Shown here: piece after piece, positions 11,483 through 22,054 of the stretch
Numbering within the stretch: the first letter of the stretch is position 1
Layout: every line of letters begins with the position of its first letter
Source of the DNA: Halichoerus grypus
Lineage: Eukaryota; Chordata; Mammalia; Carnivora; Phocidae
Reading direction: 5' to 3'
NCBI RefSeq assembly: GCF_964656455.1
Contig: NC_135721.1
Coordinates: 88,640,754-88,704,753, forward strand
Length of the DNA stretch: 64,000 bases
Program-made: the position numbers and the translations under genes
Notes under the pieces: generated by a model
What the model saw: only the letters and a program-made list of their open reading frames with translations
Told to the model about the DNA's origin: nothing
Database searches by the model: none

Positions 11483-14400
11483 AGTGTAATGTCCATCACT
11501 GGCTCTAATTTTGCCCATAAAAGCCTCCATAGAATAACTCTGATCTCTTATCTGTATCATAACCCTTCAAAAATGTGAGGGCTTTCTGATGTCTTTGACT
11601 TCTCATATCCTCTGAGCGAGCATTTTCAGTGATTTCATGTGCTCCTCTTCTTTGGGCACCTTCCTCATGGACGCATCCAGAACCCAACACAGTGCACTAC
11701 CTTTGGTCCATAAATAGGATTATCCTTCTCTTTTTCTGCATAATTAATCAAATTAATTTGTTGATTAACTTTGCTTCACTATTGGCTCCTGACTGCAGCT
11801 CTTCAAGTCTTATCGACATAAGGCTGCTAAGCCACAACTCATATATTCTTGGGAGTTTTATCTTTGGGTCTAAATATAATTAATTCTCCTGTATCTCTAT
11901 TAAATTCCATTTTGTTGGAATGACCCATCCAGCTTAGTGAGATCATCCTGAATTTAATTCTGTCATCAAACATATGAAGTATGTGTGGCTAAAATAAGCA
12001 GTGTGACAGCCAGGACCTTCCATGCTCTTGTAAATAATTCTTTGGTTTACTCTTTAACCACTCTCTGTTCCCAGATTCTAGTGCTCATAGGCCAAAGCTG
12101 CCCACATTCTTCCTTGAAGAGTTCCAAAGAGTCTGCTCAAAAAAGCTGTCCCACTTCCACTGCCCAGGATGGTCTCCTGTTGCTGTCTCCCCCAGCACTT
12201 GATGGCGGGGCCACTGCAAATCAAGCTGTGCCATTGTGCCCTTGGAGCATTTTATCTACCCACACAGCTTATGTTCACTTCCATTCACCATCTAACATGA
12301 GTGTTGCTTCACTGTCTGATTTCCCTCCACCGTGTTCTCAGCACCGTGAGCTAAGCAGAAATTATTGTAGTGTTGTCAGATTGACTGTGTTTAAGAATCT
12401 CTTTTCTTTCTATGTAATGCTACAGGAAGTTCACAGGGGGTACTAATTAAAATGCCTAAGAAGCAACATGTGGCATCAATATCACCTCAGTCTCCAGCTG
12501 CAAAGAAGGCGTGACTCTTTGCCCTTCTGTTTGATTGGGAGTTTTGTGGGGTCTTGATGTTGCTGAACTCTGTCTATCACACTCCCAAAGAACAAATCAG
12601 CCCTTACTTAACATTTCATGATCAGTGAACACATTGGATTGTGAAGCAGAATTGAAGCAAAGCTTTCAGTTCTTTCCTTGATGAAGTTCTTCGGTCACTT
12701 GCAGGACCCCCTGACATCGGCTAATGCGTTAACATCAGGCTTCTCACTGCTCATTGTAGGTGCATTTGCAATACAGTGGTCACAATGTCTGCAAATTGGG
12801 CTGCATTCAGAATAGTCGTGAATTGGCAGCCTTTGAATAACTGGTCATATGCTGATCATAAGGACTTTTCATGACATTTGTAACCTGTTAACTTGAGAAA
12901 TTCCACCAGAGGACTAGATGCACGGTTATACCAGTCTACAGATCTGTGTTTACGCTTTTAAACACAACTGTATAAAATAGATTGAACAAAATGGAAGCCA
13001 TCATGGAACTCTGCTCTCCTCCAGGCACAATGGGGACAATGTGTGTGGACATTTTTGCCACTCCTGGCCTTGTCATCATGGAAACAACTAGATAGATTTT
13101 TAAAGACATGTGTAGACTTTTATCAGTAGACAAACTTTTCAAGACCCCAGAATCCAAGTCCAGTAGTGATATCAGGTGCCGTTGATCTTGTCCCCTGTCT
13201 GTTTTCAGTCTGTTATGCAGCCATCATTGAATTCCTTGTAAGGAACTCTATATGCAAGGAAAACTATATAAATGAATTCTCCAAGACCACAGTGAGTCCC
13301 GTTAGGAAATAGCTCATCTAGTCAGATGTTGCCAGCAGTAGTGAACTGTCTGTCAGGACATGGCAACAACTAACTTCCTTGGCTTCCCTTGAGAAGGCGA
13401 TTCTGTGGAATTGAAGTACCAAGTAGATAATTGATGTCTACCCAACTTCCCTGATACTCTGATGGCTTACAAGGTCCTCAAAATAGTTTTCTTTTGTCTC
13501 CTTTTTTGTCCTTTCTAACATGCAGTTTTCTCCACCGGTGTGAGAGAAGCAACATCTTTGTGGCAGGTGGATTTCAAATGGAAATTGATCATGAAACTGT
13601 TATATTCTTTCATTTGATAATTCCATCCTAACCTGCCTCTGAGCTGCTCAGTTAGGATGCTGTCGGCTGACTTATATGCTCATACCACACTCGTCCCAAT
13701 AACTTCTGGATAACCTTGTTAAAATTAAGTGTCTTCTCTGTGGATAAATTAAGTCTCATTAAATAACATTTTTGTATCTTGGGACCAAAGCATAATATAT
13801 ACATTATTAGTTGATTTTTAAAAATGTTCTCTACAACATTGTACATAAAAATCATAAATCAGTAGAGGAATCCAAATATTTTCCAGTCTCTCTAAGTCAT
13901 ACTTATATTTATCTAAGATCCTTTATTTGATGGCTAAAGGATTAGGGTTGGGGTTATGTGAACTCCTTTCTGAAATTTTTCTTAAAAGAGGAGACAAAAT
14001 AAATAGAGCAGTCTGACTCTAATGTTTGTATGGTTTAAATCAGTCGTCATCTGACTTCATAGCCCATGAGAAAGTGGTATATTTACACTGAAATAGTTAT
14101 CTTCAGAGCACAGAAGTGTTCTTTTACTCTGAAATAGTTATCCTTTTTTGCACAAGATAAATTTTTACTTTTTTGTCTGAAACAGGCAATGCAGAAGCTT
14201 CTTTGTGAATGACAAAAACATCCACCTTCAAAAGAGCTTACTTCTTCTCAACCTCTGTTATTACCTACAGAAATCAATGGCCATAGCAAACGAACAGTAG
14301 AGTATTGAGCGAGGTGGATAGATTAGTTTTGAATTTTTGTGATTCTCTTTCCTTTGCAGGAAGAACATCTGTTGAGATATTTTATTGAGTGTTTCCATTT

Positions 14401-15290
14401 AAAGCTATATTTATTTTAATAAAAAATCCTTGTAATATTAGTTTGCCAAATAGCATTGTTAGATGATAGGAAGTGGGTGGAATAGAAATAGCATAGAGTG
14501 ACCAAAGGGGTTTATTTAATTGCAGAAGGACAGAGAAAGGAAACCTTTCGGTGTCTGGCACTAGATTTTAATTTAGAAGAGGAAACTGAGTAAGTTCAGT
14601 GACAACCTCATTCAGTTCCTTTTGTGATGCCTTAGCCTTTGGCATACTGACAGATCAAATAGGTTTCAAAGATCCCTTTTATGTTTGTAAAATATTAATT
14701 GTTTTTTACTCAGCTCTTACACAGGGTAAAGAGCATAAGGAATGAGATGAGACTGTGGAAATTTCCTGCCTCAGTCATTCAGGCCAATGTCAGGACCACA
14801 CCATGGAGCGTTGGACCAGACAGATGATGCTGGGCATTATCCATAAACATGGCTATAAACACTGGACGATTAGGGGAGGGAGTTTTGAGGAGGGTAGAGG
14901 AAGCCTTCAAAAACTAAGCAGTAGAGAAAAAAAAAAATGATGATCATGGTGAACAAGACATTTTTCAAAATCTATGACAGTCTCCCAATTGAGGAGAACA
15001 GAAGAGCCTTAAAAAGGTGGCAGATGGAGAGTGTTAACAAGAAAATAGATCATAAAAGAATTTATGAACTCTCAATCTTTCTTTAAAAATAGTAAGAAAC
15101 AAATAGGTAGTAAATGTATAAAGAAAAGCAAGAGAATGACAAAACATTTGGGAATAGTGAAGAGAAGGAACACAATGGTTTGAAAACTTATTTTATAATT
15201 CTGTATCTTAAGCTATTTGGGTACACAAAGACATATTTTACTGTTATTCTTTAAAATGTGCATATGCATTATGGACACTCTTTTGTGTAT
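11483..15290. other. Unannotated non-coding DNA
   Basis: No gene or clear repeat was recognised. The longest frame, 153 codons on the plus strand at 11985-12446, lacks known motifs, is serine- and cysteine-rich with chance-like composition, and has no Kozak or splice context. It was not called. The sequence becomes AT-rich after 13.8 kb. Confidence 0.45.
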
Positions 15291-15310
15291 AGCATACATA
15301 TATATATATA

Positions 15311-15521
15311 TTTTTTTTTTTTTTCTTTTGAGAGAGAGAGAGCATGAATGCATGCAAGCTTGGGGAAAGGGGAAGAAGAAGAGGGAGAGAGAGAGAATCT
15401 TAAGCAGACTCCATGCCCAGCATGGAGCCAGACGCAGGGCTCAATCTCATGACCCTGAGATCATGACCTGAGCTGAAATCAAGAGTCAGATGCTTAACTG
15501 ACTGAGCCACCCAGGTGCCCC
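15311..15521 (-). mobile_element. Can-SINE, antisense
   Basis: On the plus strand a poly-T run is followed by GA-rich simple sequence, 'catggagccagacgcagggc', 'atcatgacctgagctgaaat', and finally 'actgagccacccaggtgccc'. That is a reversed carnivoran tRNA-derived SINE. It was transcribed by RNA polymerase III from internal A/B boxes and mobilised by L1. The 'tctcatgaccctgagatcat' variant suggests an older copy. A (TA)n run precedes the T tail, so the target-site duplication is unclear. It faces the next SINE only 35 bp away. Confidence 0.95.
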
Positions 15522-15556
15522 TATATGTATGATATGTTTTGAAATAAAACCTTTAA

Positions 15557-15668
15557 GGGGCACCTGGCTGGCTCAATTAGTAGAGCATGTGACTCTTGAT
15601 CTTGGGGTTGTGAGTTCGAGCCCCACACTGGGTGTAGAGATTACTTGAAAATAAAATCTTCAAAAAAA
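15557..15668 (+). mobile_element. Short tRNA-Lys-like Can-SINE
   Basis: This about 110-bp SINE keeps a strikingly tRNA-like body. It has 'ggctggctcaattagtagag' (D-arm/A-box), 'gactcttgatct' with a CTT anticodon at 15595-15597, and 'gttcgagccccac' (B-box/T-arm). A short tail 'gtagagattacttgaaaata aaatctt' (in part) and an A run follow. It lacks the (CT)-rich middle of standard Can-SINEs. Imperfect flanks (cctttaag / actttaag) look like target-site duplications. It is a retroposon rather than a tRNA gene, because the acceptor stem does not pair. Confidence 0.88.
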
Positions 15669-15789
15669 AAAACTTTAAGAAAATGGGAGGAAGTGGTTAA
15701 CTGCAAAAGAGCTCAACTAAAGATTTATGATGGTGCCAGGAATATACTCAAAGATTTTAAAGTAGTAATGATAGCAGTTTGCACATCTT

Positions 15790-15975
15790 GACTTCTAATG
15801 AAGCAAGTACTATTCAAGCATTTGTAAATGCAATAATTCATATAATGGACAGGCTTGTGTAGTATGTCATTGTCATCCCCATTTATGTAGTGAGGAAACT
15901 GAGACACAGAGGGTGACCAGGATCAAATCCAGGCACTTTGCCTCTGAAGCCCATGCTCTTAGCCACTTTTCTACA
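15790..15975 (-). repeat. MIR SINE, antisense
   Basis: Antisense MIR landmarks are 'cattgtcatccccatttatg' (15868), 'gaggaaactgagacacagag' and 'ggatcaaatccaggcacttt', ending 'ccatgctcttagccac'. Confidence 0.85.
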
Positions 15976-16667
15976 CACCCATATAGTAGTAAAGAGACTA
16001 AATAAAATTTTGCATTGGTTCTTATATAGAAAAGATCAAACTGTCTTTTGAGTCTGAAAGGTTGGAAGCCACAGATAGAATGAAATCAGTGGCAGCACCA
16101 TTTTGGAGCTATTGACCAAAACTATCAGTTATTGACCATAACTGGCAAATTGCTGAAAACCTAGTTAGCTACCAATTTGACTTCTTTCCATAAGGAACTC
16201 AGTGAATTTAGATTTATGAGTCACTGCCTTATGAGGCCAGCCAGTGAACTCCATTAAATGCGAAATGCAAGAGTTATGCTTTGAGGGGTGGGGCATGTGG
16301 TTTCTATGGGGAAAATATCTGACTAACCCAGGTACTACATTTTTGAGAGAAATATAAATTTGTTAATAGAGAGAAGCCATTGAAATAAATTATTTAAATT
16401 ATTAAAAGTCCTTTGAAAATATTGGGTACTAAGGTTACTAAAAAAAGATTGAGCTTTCATATGATTAAAAGTGAAGGGAAGAAAAAGTAACATTTTAATG
16501 TAATTAGAAAATGAACATATAGAAAACAAAAGATAAAGAGGTACATTTCTCGGTAACGATAGATCATCATTTAAATCCTTTAGGAATAGGTATTGGCTTG
16601 AGATCTGGTTAGTTAATATAGTCACAGTATTGAAATATTTTGCAAACTTCATTGTAATATAAGAATT
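15976..16667. other. Unannotated DNA
   Basis: No gene or known repeat was recognised. A 192-codon antisense frame (16335-16913) covers part of it and also crosses the MER20-like repeat. Its phenylalanine/leucine-rich composition is typical of chance frames in AT-rich DNA. Confidence 0.45.
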
Positions 16668-16800
16668 TCCTAGGGGGCTTGTTAAAAATGTAAATTCCTG
16701 GATCCCACCCCAAAGATTCTGACTCAGTGGTTTTGGAGCTGGCCCCCAAATTGGAAATTTTAACAAGAGTTCTAGGTGACTGTGCTGCAGATGGTTCCTG
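16668..16800 (+). repeat. MER20-like hAT-Charlie MITE
   Basis: The run 'gggcttgttaaaaatgtaaa', 'ttcctggatcccaccccaaa', 'gattctgactcagtgg' and 'ttttaacaagagttctaggt ga' (in part) follows the MER20 consensus order. MER20 is a short non-autonomous hAT element. Confidence 0.75.
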
Positions 16801-17031
16801 ACCCCTCTCAAAAAAACTAAAATCCTTACCACAAATGATGTGATTCTAGAAGACAAGGTGCAGAGTGACATGTTTGTAGATGACCCCAACTTTTCTGAAG
16901 AACAGTATACCAAAGTGGTAAGGATAAATCACAAAATGATCTTAAAAGACTGAGCAGAAAAGAAAAACAGCAGCTTAAATGTAAGCAAGTGTAAGATAAT
17001 GCCATTAGTGGAAAGCAATCCAAACTCAATT

Positions 17032-17140
17032 TAGCACTGTCCTTAGGACATAGGAGAAGCAGAGCTGTCTTATTTTGGAGACCATAGACATATTCATAGA
17101 GGATGAAAACCCCACATTAATAAGTCCAGCAGTCAGTTAT
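17032..17140 (+). repeat. 109-bp direct repeat, copy 1
   Basis: This block recurs at 17844-17952 with the same length and five substitutions (about 95% identity). It starts 'tagcactgtccttaggacat' and ends '...agcagtcagttat'. It does not match a repeat family I know. Confidence 0.95.
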
Positions 17141-17520
17141 TACTGAGGTGCAAACCATCTCAAAACTCAGTGGCTTAAAACAAAAATCATTTATTCTTGC
17201 TCCTATATCCAGTCTAGGCTGGAACTGGCTAGAACAAGCTCCATGTTGAAGGTTGGATTCAGATCTGTTCTGAGTTAATTCTCTTTCAGCTGCATATTCT
17301 CTGGGGCATGTCCTTTTCATGGTGATAGCAGGAGTTCAGAAGGGCAAGCCCTGCTGAGCAAGCACATTTGAAGATTGTGTCATGTCCACTATTTCCCATG
17401 CGCCAAAGCAAGTCACTCAGCCAACAAAATCAAGGGGTAGGGAAAAATATTCTACCCATAATGGGAGAGAAAGGGGAGTGAATATTTTCTGGAAGATAAC
17501 CTAAAATAGCACAGTAGAGA
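17141..17520. repeat. Ancient mammalian interspersed repeat, family uncertain
   Basis: The sequence carries landmarks of a common mammalian repeat: 'ctcagtggcttaaaacaaaa', 'catttattcttgctcc', 'aagcaagtcactcagcc' and 'aatcaaggggtagggaaa'. I recognise the consensus but cannot name the family with confidence. Confidence 0.6.
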
Positions 17521-17754
17521 TATTTTTCTTTAGTTTATGTCAGGAAAAAAAAAGCTATTAATGAGATATGCATAGGTTCAAGGTCAAGGTGTGGAGGAAG
17601 ACTTACCCAGGTTAAAGGTAGGCTTAGGGGAAATGTGACGATGGAGGCCCAGGCAGAGTACTGGGGGAGAATGTAAAAGAGAATCATTAACTATTTTTAG
17701 GACCATCCAGGAAGGTTGAATTGACTGGGGTTTGTAGGATGGATAGGATCTTTC

Positions 17755-17843
17755 ACCATCAGAAACAGAAAGTTGATCTGATCCAAGCTGGGATTTGAGT
17801 GTGTATGCATTCCGGTGTTACATTTCTCTATCCTTCTGTTCAC
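17755..17843. repeat. Repeat fragment related to 19718-19800
   Basis: The stretch 'gttgatctgatccaagctgg gatttgagtgtgtatgc' (in parts) resembles 'gttgatctgatccaaactgt gatttgtgtttgtatg' near 19725 at roughly 75-80% identity over about 40 bp. Both probably belong to one undetermined old repeat family. Confidence 0.5.
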
Positions 17844-17952
17844 TAGCACTGTCCTTAGGACATAGGAGAAGCAGAGCTATCTTATTTTGGAGACCATAGA
17901 CACATTCATAGAGGATGAAAACCCCACATTAATAAGTGCATCAGTCAATTAT
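17844..17952 (+). repeat. 109-bp direct repeat, copy 2
   Basis: This is the second copy of the 17032-17140 block, offset by 812 bp. Differences include G/A at 'agagctgtct/agagctatct' and T/C at 'gacatatt/gacacatt'. The flanking sequence beyond the 109 bp differs from that of copy 1. Confidence 0.95.
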
Positions 17953-19050
17953 CACAACACATATTCACTGCAGCTTATTTTTTTAATGAGCTAGTGACAG
18001 AATGACTTGGAAAAACCTCTCAATTCTTGGAAATAAAGCAAATACAATGGAATAAAAAGCCCTGTATTTCAACATCCAAAAATGCAATGATTTTATTAAA
18101 CATTTTCTAAATGTTAAAAAAAAAAAACTAAATAATACAGAACCATTTGATAATCAGCATCATTATTTTAGGATCAAAAATTATTCAGTCTTATAAACAA
18201 ACTGTGACAATTGATCACAATTAATGCTAATAAGTAGGGTGCAGTATTATGTTCTGATTCACTCAATTGTGCCTCTAAATGAGTGGCACAATTATAGGAC
18301 TGGTTTGTAAATGAGCTCCCAAACATAGATACCAATTATGATTGTTCATTTATTTAGAATGAAACAAGATCAGTTTTACAGATTTTTCGTTTTGAGAAAA
18401 TAAATATTCTTTAGGACAATCTTCTCGAAACCTATGTACCCATGCCCCTCGCCTAATAGTTTAGTGACAAGTAAAGATAAAAATTACAGCACTCTTTGTC
18501 TCCATGGTTCTTTCTAGGAAAAGACTGAAGGATTTAATGAGAGGTACACTGTAAAAGCAGAACTCACTAATTTCTAATAGAATTTCAATGCCAGAAGAGG
18601 GGAGGGAGTATAATAGTTTCCTCCTACATGTCCCATATCAGGACAACAGCTGAGTCATCATTTGAGAATTTATTGAAAGAGTACCCTTGCTCCAAATGCA
18701 CTGTCTCCAAAATCCTTTGAGAGATGTTAATAGCATTAAGATATACTTATATATAATTTGATACCCAAGTAATCAAAAGTCTCACATTCCTGGACTGAAG
18801 ATGGGATCTGTCCCACATTTTCTAAAATCTTTGGTCACCAACCTAGGAAAGGACCAGGAGCCAAAAGATTTTTTGCAATCTGATTATTTGAAACTTAGAA
18901 CATAATTTCTCAAAGAAATAATGTTATGAATAGGGGTTTAGTTCCAGAATAGTCTATAGGAATCAATATATCTCACACTGACTAAAATAATACTAGCATA
19001 AGATTTCAACTGTATCAGTCCTCCTTTTAAAACTTACTCTTGGTTTTGTT
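17953..19050. other. Unannotated AT-rich DNA
   Basis: No gene was recognised. An 11-base A run lies near 18118. The remaining sequence looks non-repetitive to the eye. Confidence 0.45.
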
Positions 19051-19054
19051 CATT

Positions 19055-20285
19055 TTTCAAGGTATAATTTATATATAATAAAATCTACCAATTATAAATG
19101 ATGAACAACTCAATGAATTTTGATAATTTAAACATCTATGTCATCTCACCATTGGCATCTATTGCCTTTTCTTATGTGAATTGAGATTTTCTTGGTTCTT
19201 CATATGCACAATAACTTTGGATTGTATTTTGGACATTTCAAATATTATACAGTTAAGACTGGTTCTTGTTTAAATCATATGGAGAAGGTTGATATTTTTG
19301 TTTTAGCAGGCAGTCAGTGAGCCTGGTTAGATTCAAGCTTTAGGTTCTGATGTACCTTCTGTGAGTTTTAGTTTCAATGCCAGTTCTGTTTTCAAATCAT
19401 TGGCATGTATTCAGGGCATTCCTATGCATGTGCCATCCACTGTCTGCCTGGAACCAGCCAGTCCAAGAGTTCAGACCTCAAAGTCTATGGTATGCTGTTT
19501 AGAGTTAGATCCAAGAATGTTCTGCTCAGAGGTGAGCCCAGAAGATCATAAAAAACCTAACGGGGTTAATTTTCCAATCTTTTTCCTCTTTGTAATCTCT
19601 CCTGAACTTTCAGGTTCACTGGGACTCTCTTCTTAGATATTCCACCAGAAACCTGGGACTTTATAGTACTCTGTCACACCCTTTCTGCAACCCTCCCCAG
19701 GGGTTTGCCCCACCTTCTTAGGAAGGTTGATCTGATCCAAACTGTGATTTGTGTTTGTATGTGCCCCGTCGTTATGTTCGCAAAGCTCATGTTGACTGGG
19801 CCTTCTTCTAACCAGAGAAGGTTCTTCTTCATGGCAGTCCTAGGCTCTTGCTGGCACCCATTTGCTGCCACTGTAAAAGCCATCACCACCAACAGATATT
19901 TTTGGAGCCTGAGGTGTGACAAAGTGGAAAAATGGAGGATTCCCTGCACATTCTCTGAATGTTGGTAGCATCTTCCCTTCCCTTTGAGCCACATTAGTAG
20001 GCTTTTCCTAGTACTCTCTCTCTGTCTCCGTCTCTCCACAGTAATGCCCACTTGTGGGTTTCAAGCTTTGTGGAGTATAGACTGGGAGATACCAGAAAGA
20101 AAAGAAAATGGTTCACTGATCCTTCAGATTCTGGTCTTCTTTGCCAGCCAGCCTGTTGCTGTTTAATTTTTACTCCATACATTTTGTCCAGGTTCTGTAG
20201 CTGCATTCAGTGTGAGAGAGAGGATAGAGTAGGCTTACTCCATCTCACCTGGAACTAGAAGTGAACACGTCAGTCTATTTAATTT
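19055..20285 (-). repeat. Probable old LINE-derived sequence, antisense
   Basis: The interval includes 'aggtataatttatatataat aaaatctacc' (in parts), resembling antisense L1 3'-UTR sequence. It is followed by text such as 'ttgttttagcaggcagtcag tgagcctggttag', which I associate with old L1-type repeats. Short open frames here (91, 125 and 87 codons on both strands) have no domains. Assignment is tentative. Confidence 0.4.
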
Positions 20286-20287
20286 TA

Positions 20288-20450
20288 GTCTAGAATTTCT
20301 AGTGGATGTATAATGTTACCTCATTGTGGCTTTCATTGGCATTCCCTTTTTAGCCAGTGGGATATTGAGCATCTTTTCATGTGCTTATTTGCCACTCCTA
20401 TATCTTCTTTGGCAAAGTGTTTTTCCAAATCTTTGCCCATTTTTTAAAGA
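20288..20450 (-). mobile_element. L1 ORF2 3' fragment, antisense
   Basis: The plus strand reads 'cctcattgtggctttcattg', 'gatattgagcatcttttcat', 'gtgcttatttgccactccta' and 'atatcttctttggcaaagtg'. This is the antisense of the L1 ORF2 C-terminal region. Confidence 0.85.
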
Positions 20451-20454
20451 AAAT

Positions 20455-21334
20455 TAACTTTTTCTTTCAGTATAGTGTAATATTTACAAAACATTGCAGA
20501 TAGTACTGACAGTTCCCTATACCCTACATCCAGTTTCAACTATTGCTAATATCTTACATTAGTATAGAACATTCATCACAACTAATGAGCCAATACTGAC
20601 ACATTATTATGAACTAAATAATACTTTATTCAGATTTACTTAGTTTTTACCTAATATCCCTTTTCTATTCTAGGATCTCATATGGGATACCACACATTTA
20701 GTTGTCATATTTTCTTAGTCTTCTCTAAACTGTGAGTTTACAGACTTCCCTTATTTTTGATAACCTTCACAGTTCTGAGAAGTACTAGCCCAGTATTTGT
20801 AGGAAACCCTCAATATAGGCTTTTTTATCTTTTTCTCATGATTAAACTGAGGTTATGGGTTTAGGGGAGGAAGACCCTAGAAGTAAAGTGCCAGTTTCAT
20901 CACATGATATATAGAGTACATATTGTCAACATGACTTACCAGTGTTGATGTTGACCTTGATCATTTTGCTGGAGTGGCGTTTGCCAGATCTCCCCCCTTG
21001 TAAAGTTACCTTTCCTCACCCTCTTCTACACTATACTTTTGGGAGAGAAGTCCCTATGTGTAGCCCACACTTAAGTGTGAGGTTATGCTCCATCTCCTGG
21101 AGGGCATATTAGCTACATAACTTACTTTAATTCTTGTACACGGGAGACTTATCTGTTCTTCCCCACGAAGTTATTTTTTTTAGTCATGTTTTTTATAATC
21201 AGTATGGAATCATGGATATTTATCTCATACTTTGAATTATAATCCAACACTACTTTATTTTGTTGTTCCAGCTCTGGCCATTAGGAACTCTTCCAGTTGG
21301 CTCCTGTGTCCTTTGACATAGATCCATCATTGTG
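20455..21334 (-). mobile_element. Old L1 3' end, antisense, nested
   Basis: This stretch separates two parts of the same antisense L1 text. It ends with 'ttgttgttccagctctggcc', 'attaggaactcttccagttg' and 'gctcctgtgtcctttgacat', a recognisable antisense L1M-type segment. The boundaries are approximate and the subfamily is not determined. Confidence 0.55.
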
Positions 21335-21460
21335 TTTTTGCCCATGTTTTATTGAGTTGTCTTCTCATTATCAAATTGTAAGAGTTCTTTATTTTGGTTA
21401 TAAGTCTTCTATCTGATACATGTTTTACAAATATTTTCTCCCAGACTGTGGATTCTTTTT
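21335..21460 (-). mobile_element. L1 ORF2 fragment, antisense (continuation)
   Basis: It resumes the antisense L1 text of 20288-20450: 'aattgtaagagttctttatt', 'gtcttctatctgatacatg' and 'caaatattttctcccagact gtgg' (in parts). Confidence 0.85.
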
Positions 21461-21690
21461 TTTTCTTTCTCTCTCTCTCTCTCTCTTTTTTTTTTTTTTT
21501 TTTTTTGGTAACAGCTTTATTGAGATATAACTCATACACCATACAATTCACTCATTAAATGTGTACAATTTTTAGTATATTCAGAGTTATGTAACTATCA
21601 TCACAGTCAATTTTTAACATTTTCATCACCCCCAAAAGAAACCCTTTATAAAGGGTACCCTTTATCTCTTCATTTTTTACAATGTCTTTT
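21461..21690 (-). mobile_element. L1 3'UTR insertion with (CT)n and poly-T
   Basis: A (CT)n tract and a long T run (about 21485-21506) lead into 'agctttattgagatataact', 'catacaccatacaattcact' and 'tcatcacccccaaaagaaac c' (in parts). This is the reversed 3' UTR and poly(A) tail of another L1, inserted inside the older antisense copy. Confidence 0.8.
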
Positions 21691-22046
21691 GAAGAAAGAA
21701 AGCTTTTAATTTTAACAAAGCGAAATTATTTTTTTCTCTCGAAGTTTGTGCTTTTTGTGTCTTAGTTAAGAAATATTTGCCTCATCCAAGGTCACTTACA
21801 TTTTCACTTATGTTCTAGACATTTTGTATCTTAGCACTTATATTTAGGCCTAAGATCCATTTTGGGACAATTTATGAGGTATGTGGCAAGGCTTGAGGTT
21901 CATCTGTTTGTATATGGATATGCAATTATTCTAGCACCATTTTTGAAAAGATTCTTTTTCCTCACTGAATTACCTTTTAAGAAATTACCTTACCTTCTTA
22001 AAACATAAATTGACCATTTATATGCCAGTCTATTTCTTAACTATCA
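21691..22046 (-). mobile_element. L1 ORF2 fragment, antisense (continuation)
   Basis: The antisense text continues: 'cttttaattttaacaaagcg', 'tcatccaaggtcacttacat', 'taagatccattttgggacaa', 'gtatatggatatgcaattat' and 'ttgaccatttatatgcca'. It is the upstream part of the same ORF2 piece and stops at about 22046, where a sense-strand L1 begins. Confidence 0.85.
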
Positions 22047-22054
22047 TGTAAAAT

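Noticed and set aside
11985..12446. 153-codon plus-strand open frame
   Set aside because: No recognisable domain, no promoter or splice signal, and a composition typical of chance.
14325..14400. Possible exon after 'tctctttcctttgcag'
   Set aside because: The acceptor-like motif is good but no convincing donor or sustained open frame was seen downstream.
15557..15630. Functional tRNA-Lys gene
   Set aside because: The 5' and 3' acceptor-stem sequences do not pair, and the element has a SINE head, an A-rich tail and flanking duplications.
16335..16913. 192-codon antisense open frame, the longest in the window
   Set aside because: It crosses a MER20-like repeat, is F/L/S-rich as expected for AT-rich non-coding DNA, and shows no domain or splice context.
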